This document shows positions 1-6,481 of a stretch of DNA of 10,320 nt, in pieces (within the stretch, counting starts at the first letter, position 1; the number at the start of each line of letters is the position of its first letter). Position numbers and translations under genes: made by a program. The stretch is taken from the NCBI GenBank assembly GCA_012511995.1, contig JAAZFA010000121.1:1-10320 (forward strand), in the 5' to 3' direction. The notes beneath the pieces were generated by a model. It made no database searches. It was not told the DNA's origin and saw only the letters and a list, made by a program, of their open reading frames with translations. This stretch comes from Thermoproteota archaeon. GTDB taxonomy: Archaea; Thermoproteota; Bathyarchaeia; Bathyarchaeales; Bathycorpusculaceae.

Positions 1-237
1 CATCTAGTAGAAAGTGAAAAATTACAAGAAAAGACGAATGAACTCAGCAAACACCTGTCTCAAATGGCACCTCTCGCCCTTTTACCTGTTAAAAAACATT
101 TAAACCTAATTGCCCATGGTGATTTTAAAGAAGAGGAAATCATCGAGTTAGTTAAACAATCGGAAGCATCTGATGATATGAAAGAAGGTGTCACTGCGTG
201 GGCTGAAAAACGAGAGCCGGAGTTTAGAGGGGTTTAA
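1..237 (+). CDS. Crotonase-family protein (enoyl-CoA hydratase/isomerase), C-terminal part
   Basis: Partial gene, open at the left edge and ending at TAA 235-237; 78 codons are visible. The translation shows the usual C-terminal pattern of crotonase-fold enzymes: an alpha-helical stretch with MAPLALLPVKKHLN (the family's 'P.a....K..l' helix), then the closing segment SDDMKEGVTAWAEKREPEF, which matches the family signature 's.D..EG..Af.eKR.P.f.G'. Crotonases act on acyl-CoA thioesters in the cytoplasm, mostly in fatty-acid or related carboxylic-acid catabolism. The oxyanion-hole and catalytic residues lie in the missing N-terminal part, so substrate and exact reaction cannot be assigned. It is unrelated to the CRISPR locus and probably marks its left chromosomal boundary. 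No T-tract terminator is visible after its stop. Confidence 0.85.
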   Translation, partial: HLVESEKLQEKTNELSKHLSQMAPLALLPVKKHLNLIAHGDFKEEEIIELVKQSEASDDMKEGVTAWAEKREPEFRGV

Positions 238-272
238 GTAGGTAGGGGTTGTTACCCATGAAATCATGGAAC

Positions 273-302
273 TTCTAAAAGCGCTTTACGAATCCCTATA
301 AT
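273..302 (+). promoter_or_regulatory. Candidate promoter of the cas1-cas2-3 operon
   Basis: A perfect TATAAT -10 hexamer lies at 297-302. The best -35 is weak: TTCTAA at 273-278 with an 18-nt spacer, 3 of 6 to TTGACA. Transcription would start near 309, giving a leader of about 34 nt that carries the cas1 Shine-Dalgarno. The 10-bp palindrome AAAGCGCTTT (278-287) falls inside the spacer and could bind a regulator. The -10 match is directly visible; promoter activity is inferred. Confidence 0.5.
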
Positions 303-330
303 ATATGGAGCCATTTTATCGATATTGAAA

Positions 331-336
331 AGAGGG
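331..336 (+). promoter_or_regulatory. Shine-Dalgarno of cas1, deciding its start
   Basis: AGAGGG stands 6 nt before ATG 343. An upstream in-frame TTG at 325 extends the frame by six codons, but its own first codons run through this ribosome-binding site. ATG 343 is therefore the better start. Confidence 0.75.
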
Positions 337-342
337 TTAAAA

Positions 343-1293
343 ATGACCAATAAGCCACCTTATATACCATCCTCTGATCTCAAAACGATACTCCACTCTA
401 AACGTGCCAATCTGTATTATCTTGAGCACTGTCGTGTGTTAGTTAATGGCGGTCGAGTTGAATACCTAACAGATCAGGGTAAAGAATCCCTTTATTGGAA
501 CATACCGATTGCCAACACCACATCAATTTTATTGGGTACTGGCACATCAATCACTCAAGCTGCAGTTAGAGAGCTAAGTAAAGCAGGTGTTGTTATTGGT
601 TTTTGTGGAGGTGGTGGCACACCACTTTTTGCGGGAACAGAGATAGAGTGGTTAAATCCACAAAGCGAATATCGCCCTACACAATACCTTCAAGACTGGT
701 GCAAATTTTGGTTTGATGATGAACTTCGACTTGAAGCTGCTAAGCTCTTACAAACCAATCGTCTCCAATATATTCAAGCATTATGGCCCGTTATTCACAA
801 TGAGCAAAGCGTACTACAGAAACTATGCGAAGACTATAAACATCGTTTTAATTCAGTACCTGACCATACACACTTATTAACGGCCGAAGGCCGATTTACT
901 TCTCAACTATATCGGATAGCTATTCAAGCCACCTCTTACGATCCTTCATTTACAAGAAGTCATCGTGGAAATGCGCACGACCCAGCAAATCGTTTTCTAG
1001 ATCATGGCAACTATTTAGCGTACGGTTTGGGAGCGACTGCTTGCTGGGTTTTAGGACTTCCTTTTGGACTAGCAATACTACATGGTAAAACGCGTCGTGG
1101 TGGTTTAGTTTTTGATGCCGCAGATATAATCAAGGATGCTATTGTGTTGCCACAAGCATTTATCAGCGCAGTAGAAGGTCATGATGAAAAGAAATTTCGT
1201 CAGATGTGTATTCAAAAATTTACTAAATTCAAAGCATTAGACATCATCATTGATACGTTGAAACTTATTAGTCTGCAAATGCAAAAAGTATGA
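343..1293 (+). CDS. cas1: CRISPR-associated endonuclease Cas1, subtype I-F
   Basis: Metal-dependent DNA integrase that, with the Cas2 part of Cas2-3, inserts new spacers at the leader end of the array. From ATG 343 it is 316 residues, near the roughly 320 usual for I-F Cas1. The N-terminal beta domain runs to about residue 90 and contains GTGTSITQAAVRELSKAGVV, typical of the family. The helical catalytic domain follows. The expected metal ligands are visible: E182 in TAEGRF, H247 in LAILHGKTRRGG, and D258 and D261 in LVFDAADIIKD. The gene appears intact. Its TGA overlaps the ATG of cas2-3 (ATGA, 1290-1293), so the two are probably translationally coupled, which fits the stable Cas1-Cas2/3 complex of I-F systems. 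A TTG start at 325 is possible but less likely because the Shine-Dalgarno AGAGGG lies between the two starts. Confidence 0.97.
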   Translation: MTNKPPYIPSSDLKTILHSKRANLYYLEHCRVLVNGGRVEYLTDQGKESLYWNIPIANTTSILLGTGTSITQAAVRELSKAGVVIGFCGGGGTPLFAGTEIEWLNPQSEYRPTQYLQDWCKFWFDDELRLEAAKLLQTNRLQYIQALWPVIHNEQSVLQKLCEDYKHRFNSVPDHTHLLTAEGRFTSQLYRIAIQATSYDPSFTRSHRGNAHDPANRFLDHGNYLAYGLGATACWVLGLPFGLAILHGKTRRGGLVFDAADIIKDAIVLPQAFISAVEGHDEKKFRQMCIQKFTKFKALDIIIDTLKLISLQMQKV

Positions 1294-4200
1294 ACATCCT
1301 TATCATTAGCCAATGCACTAAAAAAGCACTTAAAGAAACGCGCCGAATTGTTGATCAATTTGCTGAGCGAACTGGTGATAGAGCTTGGCAGACCCAAATA
1401 ACTGCGGAAGGATTAAAAACTCTCCATCGTTTATTAAGAAAAACTGCCAGAAAAAATACGGCAGTTGCTTGCTTTTGGAATCGTGGTCGACACTTAACAG
1501 AACTAATTTGGATTGTTGGGGATAAAAGTCAATTTAATGAAGATGGCAGAACACCAACAAACAGAACCCAAAGAGACATACTTCGCCTCAAAGATGAGAA
1601 TCAATGGAATTATCTAAGCAGCATTCAAATTATGAGTGTGCTTGCTGCTTTACTCCACGATATTGGAAAAGCCACAGTTGGTTTTGACGCTAAGCTACGA
1701 GACCAAACACCACGTTCCGACCCCTATCGTCATGAGTGGATTTCATTATGTTTATTTAAAAAAATGATTGAAGGCTGTCAGAACAATAAAGAGTTTCTTG
1801 AGCGTCTTCGCAATTGGGACATTTATATAAAATCGAATATCAACTGGCACCAAGAATTAGTGATAGATGAAGAGCATAAACAAAGTTTAACGTTTGAATT
1901 TGAAGATATTCCACCCTTAGCGCAGTGGTTAGCATGGCTTATTGTTAGCCACCATCGATTACCATTTTATGATGTTAAATACCGCTGCATGTCGACTCGT
2001 AAACTATTAAGAAAAGACGACTCTAATTACTTACTTCACGATGTTAAGAGTTTCTTTAAAAGCCTTAAACCAGTAGAAAACTGGGTAAAACACCAAATAG
2101 CGATTGATGAGAGTGGAAAAAATCTAGGCTCCTTTTTTAATCTTAAAAAAGATCCAACCAATTCTGACCTATGGATAAAAGATTTACAACGCTGGAGTCG
2201 AAAAGCCCTAAATGATGATTACTTAATGTCACTAACTAACAGTAATGCGCTATGGAATCCCCTTCATTTACACCTCTCCCGATTATGCCTAATGATTGGT
2301 GATCATAATTATTCAAGCCTAAGCAGTGACTCACCTAAACGTATTCTTAATCAAGAAAAATTCAATACTTACTTCCAAATAGCCAAAGAGGATAAGACAT
2401 CAAAAACTAAGCTATGGGCCAATTTTGATCGGAACACAGGCTATGGCAAACAGTTTTTAGATGAGCACCTCGTTGGTGTAGCACGCATGACTGCGAGCTT
2501 TAATCGTTACCTGCCTTTTATACGTCATGAACTTAATAGTCTCAATAATCATTCTCGATTTAGAAAAAGAGCAACCGTACAAAGATTTGCATGGCAAGAT
2601 AAAGCCTGTGATCTCGTTAAAGCTTTTAGTGAAACGAGTGAAAAAAGTGGTTTTTTTGGCGTCAATATTGCCAGCACCGGTACTGGAAAAACATTAGCTA
2701 ATGCAAAAATAATGACTGCTTTGGCTGGTGATAAAAAAGGTTCTCGACTAACCTTTGCTTTAGGTTTAAGAGTCTTAACCTCACAAACTGGACAGTCTTT
2801 AAGAGAACACTTTGATCTAGATGAGGCAACCATTGCTACGCTTATTGGTGGCACAATTTTCCCTGCTTCAACAGAGGTGATTAAAAATCAAGATGCACAG
2901 AGTGGTAGTGAAAGCGCAGCGAGCGATCTGTTTTTTGATAATGGTGAGTTTTTTGATCTCATAGATGAAGGTGGGATCGATGAAGATATATTTGGAACCG
3001 TCATTCACGATCCCAAAACCAAACAACTATTGATGACCCCATGGATTAGTTGCACCATTGATCATTTAATGCAATTGACTGAACAACACCGCGGCGGTCG
3101 CTATATGGCACCTCTTTTAAGAGTTTTAAGTAGTGATTTAATTCTTGATGAGCCAGATGATTTTGGTACAAATGATTTACCAGCGCTTTCAAGACTTATT
3201 TATTGGGCTGGTTTATTAGGCAGTCGAGTGATGCTTTCCTCTGCCACCATTACAAAAGACATGGCTATAGGATTGCATGCAGCTTACGAGTCAGGTAGAA
3301 AAATATGGAATCGCTTCGTCGATTTACCAGAACAACCTACTGTGTGCGCTTGGTTTGATGAGTTTAACCAACATATTCGTCAGACAGATAATATAGGTTT
3401 TACAGAATATCACCAAAAATTTTGTGAAAAAAGAATAAAGAAAATTAGCGAACAACCAATCAGAAGAAAAGCCGACTGGTTAGAGTTTAAATCTAAAAGT
3501 GAACTTAGTTGCAAATTGATGGAGGGTGTTTTAACACTTCATACAACTAATGCTCAAACCTATCAGGACCTATCTGGGAGAGATAAGAAAATAAGTGTAG
3601 GATTAATTCGCTTTGCCAATATTAATCCAATGATGGAGGTATTGCAGGATTTCTTAAATGAAGAGTGCCCTAAGGACACCGTTATCCATGTTGTACCCTA
3701 TCATTCTCAACAACTTTTACTCTTTAGATCAAATCTTGAAAGCATACTAGATCGCTTACTAAATCGAAAATCCCCAGACAATCTTATTAAGCATGCAGAA
3801 ATTCAAACTGCCATTAATACAACAAGTGATGACATCAAAAACCATATATTTATTGTTTTTGGTTCGCCTGTAACGGAGGTTGGTAGAGATCACGACTATG
3901 ATTGGGCAATTATTGAGCCCTCATCAATGCGCTCTATTATTCAGCTTGTTGGCCGCGTATGGAGACACCGTCCTGATAAAATTGCATATGAAGAAAATGT
4001 TTTAATATTAAATCAAAATCTTAAAGCTGAACGTGGTGCTCGTATTGCCTACACTAGACCCGGTTATGAAACAGACGAGTTTCCATTAAGAAATCACAAT
4101 CTTGTTCAAATAATTGATAAGTCTGAAATTGAGAATATTAACTCTATTCCTCGACTACTTAGAGAAAAAATAAAAAAAGAAACAAAGACTACTGCTGCTA

Positions 4201-4769
4201 AGAAAGTAGTCGCAAGAAAACAAGCTTCTATTATGAGAGGTAGGATAGCCCAAAATCAAAACATTTCTGATGCAAGCTTTTTACAAGAAAAAAATGGTTT
4301 AGCATCACTCGAACATAGAGTCATGAAAGATCTTCTTAATAATCAAAATAACTTTCTAAGTTTATATCGACAAGAAAATAATGCAGCAACTTTAACCTCG
4401 CACCATAGCCGTATCAGTCCTTTTAGAGAGAGTTCAGGGTTTGAAGAAACTTATGTTGCCTTACTTAGAAACGGTTATCAAAATGATCTTTTATTAAAAA
4501 GCTATCAAAACGCAAAAAACAATCCAGACGATGACGAGAAGTCTGCCATGCATCATTTTGATTTAGTAGAAATAAAAGATACCGAGCAAATCAAACTTTG
4601 GCTTAAACCCTGCTTTGCAAGTTGCCTGCAAACACTAAGCGAAGAGTTAGGTATCGATGAAGGAAAAGTGGCACTTAGATTTGCTACGGTTAATCTTAGG
4701 AACTACCAAGATGTCTATAGGTGGAAATTCAATCCATGGGGAGGTTTTTGGAGTGGGGGCGCAACGTAA
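1290..4769 (+). CDS. cas2-3: Cas2-Cas3 fusion: adaptation subunit plus HD nuclease/helicase, subtype I-F
   Basis: 1159-residue fusion diagnostic of type I-F; it serves spacer acquisition with Cas1 and degrades targets recruited by the Csy complex. Residues 1 to about 95 form the Cas2-like domain (MNILIISQC start). The HD nuclease follows, with H123-D124 in LLHDIGKA, H148 in YRHEW and H221-H222 in VSHHRLP. The superfamily 2 helicase has Walker A STGTGKT (462-468), a DEAD-type motif DEPD (620-623), motif III SAT (651-653) and motif VI QLVGRVWR (885-892) with arginines R889 and R892. A C-terminal domain follows, with a Lys/Arg-rich segment at about 959-985. All nuclease and ATPase motifs are present, so it looks functional. 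It is somewhat longer than the roughly 1080 residues I remember for Pseudomonas aeruginosa Cas3. It starts within the cas1 stop codon and ends at TAA 4767-4769, followed by a long non-coding gap. Confidence 0.97.
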   Translation: MNILIISQCTKKALKETRRIVDQFAERTGDRAWQTQITAEGLKTLHRLLRKTARKNTAVACFWNRGRHLTELIWIVGDKSQFNEDGRTPTNRTQRDILRLKDENQWNYLSSIQIMSVLAALLHDIGKATVGFDAKLRDQTPRSDPYRHEWISLCLFKKMIEGCQNNKEFLERLRNWDIYIKSNINWHQELVIDEEHKQSLTFEFEDIPPLAQWLAWLIVSHHRLPFYDVKYRCMSTRKLLRKDDSNYLLHDVKSFFKSLKPVENWVKHQIAIDESGKNLGSFFNLKKDPTNSDLWIKDLQRWSRKALNDDYLMSLTNSNALWNPLHLHLSRLCLMIGDHNYSSLSSDSPKRILNQEKFNTYFQIAKEDKTSKTKLWANFDRNTGYGKQFLDEHLVGVARMTASFNRYLPFIRHELNSLNNHSRFRKRATVQRFAWQDKACDLVKAFSETSEKSGFFGVNIASTGTGKTLANAKIMTALAGDKKGSRLTFALGLRVLTSQTGQSLREHFDLDEATIATLIGGTIFPASTEVIKNQDAQSGSESAASDLFFDNGEFFDLIDEGGIDEDIFGTVIHDPKTKQLLMTPWISCTIDHLMQLTEQHRGGRYMAPLLRVLSSDLILDEPDDFGTNDLPALSRLIYWAGLLGSRVMLSSATITKDMAIGLHAAYESGRKIWNRFVDLPEQPTVCAWFDEFNQHIRQTDNIGFTEYHQKFCEKRIKKISEQPIRRKADWLEFKSKSELSCKLMEGVLTLHTTNAQTYQDLSGRDKKISVGLIRFANINPMMEVLQDFLNEECPKDTVIHVVPYHSQQLLLFRSNLESILDRLLNRKSPDNLIKHAEIQTAINTTSDDIKNHIFIVFGSPVTEVGRDHDYDWAIIEPSSMRSIIQLVGRVWRHRPDKIAYEENVLILNQNLKAERGARIAYTRPGYETDEFPLRNHNLVQIIDKSEIENINSIPRLLREKIKKETKTTAAKKVVARKQASIMRGRIAQNQNISDASFLQEKNGLASLEHRVMKDLLNNQNNFLSLYRQENNAATLTSHHSRISPFRESSGFEETYVALLRNGYQNDLLLKSYQNAKNNPDDDEKSAMHHFDLVEIKDTEQIKLWLKPCFASCLQTLSEELGIDEGKVALRFATVNLRNYQDVYRWKFNPWGGFWSGGAT

Positions 4770-4821
4770 TAACAGTCTTAAATACAACGAAAGACCATAT
4801 TAACGCGGATTCACTCCAATG

Positions 4822-4862
4822 ATAAATTGACTAACTATCTATATGACAGTTAGTCAATTTAT
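4822..4862. repeat. Perfect 15-bp inverted repeat with 11-nt loop
   Basis: Left arm ATAAATTGACTAACT (4822-4836) and right arm AGTTAGTCAATTTAT (4848-4862) are exact reverse complements around an 11-nt loop. It lies 52 nt after the cas2-3 stop. Neither side has a T-tract and the stem is AT-rich, so it is not a canonical intrinsic terminator in either direction. It could fold in RNA as the 3' end of the candidate - strand RNA, help end the cas2-3 transcript, or be an operator for a dimeric regulator. Confidence 0.85.
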
Positions 4863-4897
4863 AGAGCATTACACAATAATGAATATAACTCTATCTT

Positions 4898-4925
4898 TTT
4901 AAAGGCTGCCTACACGGCAGAAAAT
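4898..4925 (-). repeat. Solitary degenerate type I-F CRISPR repeat
   Basis: Aligned without gaps to the array repeat, the - strand sequence matches at 22 of 28 positions. Differences are at repeat positions 1 (A for G), 4 (T for C), 12 (T for C), 13 (G for A), 22 (C for T) and 24 (T for A). Both stem arms, CTGCC and GGCAG, are unchanged. The loop is GTGTA instead of GCATA and keeps the G and A at its ends. All features expected for Csy4 recognition and for cleavage after the last stem G are therefore kept, and changes fall only in loop and flanks. It is in inverse orientation to the main array and 4.3 kb from it. Confidence 0.85.
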
Positions 4926-5052
4926 TTACTAACAAAATATACACATTTATAAGCTATCTATTCGATAGAGATAATAATAATTCTATCACCATACACTTTG
5001 ACTTCTAACAACAATTTAGAATTCAAATTTATTTATAAGTATTAACTCTTAT

Positions 5053-5139
5053 ATGCAACTACTTCTAATCATCCTAATATATGAATTAATAAAATTTCAT
5101 CAACCTGTGTCTATTTACAAAAACACGGTTATTCTTTAA
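5053..5139 (+). other. Small hydrophobic ORF, doubtful
   Basis: An ATG-to-TAA frame of 28 codons encodes a peptide beginning MQLLLIILIYELIKF, hydrophobic over its first 12 residues or so. No Shine-Dalgarno sequence precedes it and it overlaps the putative csy1 promoter. The AT-rich composition alone can create such leucine/isoleucine-rich frames. It is listed only because small toxins occur next to crRNA-like RNAs in CreTA modules. Confidence 0.12.
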
Positions 5140-5142
5140 TAT
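5114..5142 (+). promoter_or_regulatory. Candidate promoter of the csy1-csy2-csy3-csy4 operon
   Basis: TTTACA (5114-5119, 5 of 6 to the -35 consensus), a 17-nt spacer and TAATAT (5137-5142, 4 of 6 to the -10 consensus) predict a start near 5149, about 13 nt before the csy1 ATG. A gapped inverted repeat (AACC-T-GTGT at 5102-5110, ACACGGTT at 5123-5130) flanks the -35 box and may be an operator. A second possible -35, TTGACT at 4998-5003, has no good -10 at proper spacing. Confidence 0.45.
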
Positions 5143-5147
5143 AAAAC

Positions 5148-5181
5148 CCAAGATAAACAACATGACAGCAAACTACATTCG
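5148..5181 (+). promoter_or_regulatory. Candidate partial target of the - strand crRNA-like RNA (CC PAM plus seed)
   Basis: CC at 5148-5149 is the I-F PAM and is followed by AAGATAAA at 5150-5157. The guide-like segment on the - strand begins AAGATAGA, so 7 of the first 8 bases match; after that the match is lost. Position 6 of a I-F guide is flipped out, so the effective seed is 6 of 7. The site covers the predicted start of transcription and the ribosome-binding region of csy1. A match of this length can arise by chance, hence the low confidence. Confidence 0.3.
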
Positions 5182-6472
5182 CCAACACCTCCAAAAAACA
5201 TTGGATGGTTTTTATGAGAAAAAGTTTGGTACAGATTTACGTAACTTGCAAAAAGCCATTGATGAAGGCAATCTAGAGTTAGTCGCTAAACTCAAAGAAA
5301 AACTTGAGCCTGAAAAACAAAAGTATGAATTGAATTCTTGGCTCGAAAACGAACTTCCTAAAATGCTAAGAAGTTTAAAATTTGGTACTCACATATCAAA
5401 AGGTCTGCACTCCTCATCTAAAGGCGACAACTTTTATTTCAAAGCAATAGTTAATTTAGATGAGGAGTATATTTTAGGTAGTCACACTATCCCTAAACTA
5501 GCAATCGATGCCAACGGAAACGCCGCCGCTTTACCTCTTTTAGCTTTTATAAAAACTCAAATTGATGACACAAGCCTTAAAGAGCTTATTATTTCTGATT
5601 CTATCAAACTTAAAGGTGTTTTCCACGATAACCCTGACTCTTCAGAAGAGATTAAAAACCAACTAAAAACAAGCCTATTAAACTCGCCAAAAACCCCTTT
5701 AGTTGATGATTTAAACAAACATATTCTTTGGCCTTTGAGCAACAATGCGATTGCAAATGATGATTACATCAATCTATTACCTCTCCACCCTTCTTCATTT
5801 CTAAACCATATCTACTTAAGACTACAAGATCTAAAGTTTGGCGAGCTAAGTCAACTTGCGAGAAAACAACGCGATAGTAAAAAAGGCCCCTACACACCCT
5901 ATCCTATCCTTAACAACCTAGCTGTTATTAAGTTAGGTGGCGCTCAACCGCAAAACGTCAGTAGTTTAAATTCACAGCAAAGCGGGCAAAATTATTTACT
6001 CCCTTCTTTTCCTCCGATTTTTAGAACAAAAGATAATATTCCACTTAAACAAGCAGATGATAGTTTCTTTAATGAACGACTGAAATATCACTGTCGTCCG
6101 GCTTTTAACAGATTAAAAAACATTATTAAACTAAATCAAAATAATAAACGTATCCGCTCACTTCGCCAAGACGCTTTAGATGAAATCATTTTTACCATCC
6201 TCTTAATTGCTGATGACATTCATCGCCAAAAAAATTCAGGTTGGAGCGAAAACTATCAACTCAATAAATACGAGAAGACTTGGCTTGATCCGCAAGCTAT
6301 CGAACAAACTCATTCAGATGATTGGTCAGACGAAGTCGCTCAACGATTTGCGCATTGGCTCAATCGATGGCTACAAAAAGAACTTAAAAGCCTAAGAGAC
6401 GATTTAGCAAAAAAAGAGTATCAGTACTGGCAAGGCGAGATGTTAAACATATTAAAACTTAAGTATATGTGA
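5162..6472 (+). CDS. csy1: Csy1 (Cas8f), large subunit of the type I-F surveillance complex
   Basis: 436 residues, against about 434 in Pseudomonas aeruginosa. Csy1 binds the crRNA 5' handle together with Csy2, recognises the CC PAM and starts unwinding of the target. Visible family features are the N-terminal segment SLKFGTHISKGLHSSSKGDN (71-90), the central block LGGAQPQNVSSLNSQQSGQN (258-277) running into YLLPSFPP, and a C-terminal tryptophan-rich helix region (AHWLNRWLQKEL, then EYQYWQGEM). In the central block relatives usually have KPQN, which from memory holds the PAM-contacting Lys and Asn; here the Lys is Q262 while N265 is kept. Start ATG 5162 has only a weak purine stretch upstream, and the codon lies about 13 nt after the predicted transcription start. 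It is the first gene of the csy operon; its stop is 9 nt from csy2. Confidence 0.95.
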   Translation: MTANYIRQHLQKTLDGFYEKKFGTDLRNLQKAIDEGNLELVAKLKEKLEPEKQKYELNSWLENELPKMLRSLKFGTHISKGLHSSSKGDNFYFKAIVNLDEEYILGSHTIPKLAIDANGNAAALPLLAFIKTQIDDTSLKELIISDSIKLKGVFHDNPDSSEEIKNQLKTSLLNSPKTPLVDDLNKHILWPLSNNAIANDDYINLLPLHPSSFLNHIYLRLQDLKFGELSQLARKQRDSKKGPYTPYPILNNLAVIKLGGAQPQNVSSLNSQQSGQNYLLPSFPPIFRTKDNIPLKQADDSFFNERLKYHCRPAFNRLKNIIKLNQNNKRIRSLRQDALDEIIFTILLIADDIHRQKNSGWSENYQLNKYEKTWLDPQAIEQTHSDDWSDEVAQRFAHWLNRWLQKELKSLRDDLAKKEYQYWQGEMLNILKLKYM

Positions 6473-6481
6473 GCTTGAAAA

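Larger units (their letters stand above)
4822..4929 (-). ncRNA. Candidate single-repeat crRNA-like RNA (CreR-like)
   Basis: Read on the - strand, this stretch holds a degenerate I-F repeat (4925-4898), a 35-nt unique guide-like segment (4897-4863) and a 15-bp hairpin (4862-4822) that would close the 3' end. The best -10-like hexamer is TATATT at 4941-4936, which would start the RNA about 4 nt before the repeat; no good -35 is visible. If transcribed, Csy4 could cut after the GGCAG of the repeat and leave a handle of CCTTTAAA, 6 of 8 identical to the array handle CTTATAAA. The guide begins AAGATAGA. Known crRNA-like autoregulators (CreR in several type I and V-A systems, CreA in I-B) have this design of a degenerate repeat plus a partly matching guide beside cas genes. 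Transcription is not shown by the sequence, and a relic of a lost second array is the main alternative. Confidence 0.45.
4770..5161. other. 392-bp intergenic region between cas2-3 and csy1
   Basis: Strongly AT-rich region without a convincing gene. It contains, left to right, a perfect 15-bp inverted repeat (4822-4862), a degenerate CRISPR repeat on the - strand (4898-4925), a small inverted repeat TCTAT/ATAGA (4957-4969), a gapped inverted repeat around the csy1 -35 box (5102-5130) and the likely csy1 promoter (5114-5142). It splits the cas genes into two transcription units. Short ORFs exist here (19 codons at 4843, 28 codons at 5053), but neither has a ribosome-binding site. Confidence 0.8.

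Noticed and set aside
1442..1466. Inverted repeat AACTGCC / GGCAGTT in the Cas2 part of cas2-3, resembling a CRISPR stem
   Set aside because: The loop is 11 nt rather than 5, the flanks do not match the repeat, and it lies in conserved coding sequence; chance is the better explanation.
2549..2854. 101-codon frame on the - strand inside cas2-3
   Set aside because: Antisense shadow of the conserved helicase Walker A region; no ribosome-binding site or independent support.
4843..4902. 19-codon ATG frame upstream of the degenerate repeat
   Set aside because: No ribosome-binding site, and it overlaps the inverted repeat and the repeat-like hairpin, which explain the sequence better.
4898..4925. 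Reading the repeat-like hairpin as an intrinsic terminator of cas2-3
   Set aside because: On the + strand the stem is followed by AAAATTTAC, with no T-tract, and the resemblance to the array repeat covers loop and flanks as well as the stem.
4964..4970. GATAGAG on the + strand, identical to positions 3-9 of the candidate guide
   Set aside because: The two bases expected to be the PAM read AT, and guide positions 1-2 do not match, so it is not a plausible I-F target.
6207..6395. 62-codon frame in another frame within csy1
   Set aside because: Wholly inside csy1, low-complexity translation and no start signal.
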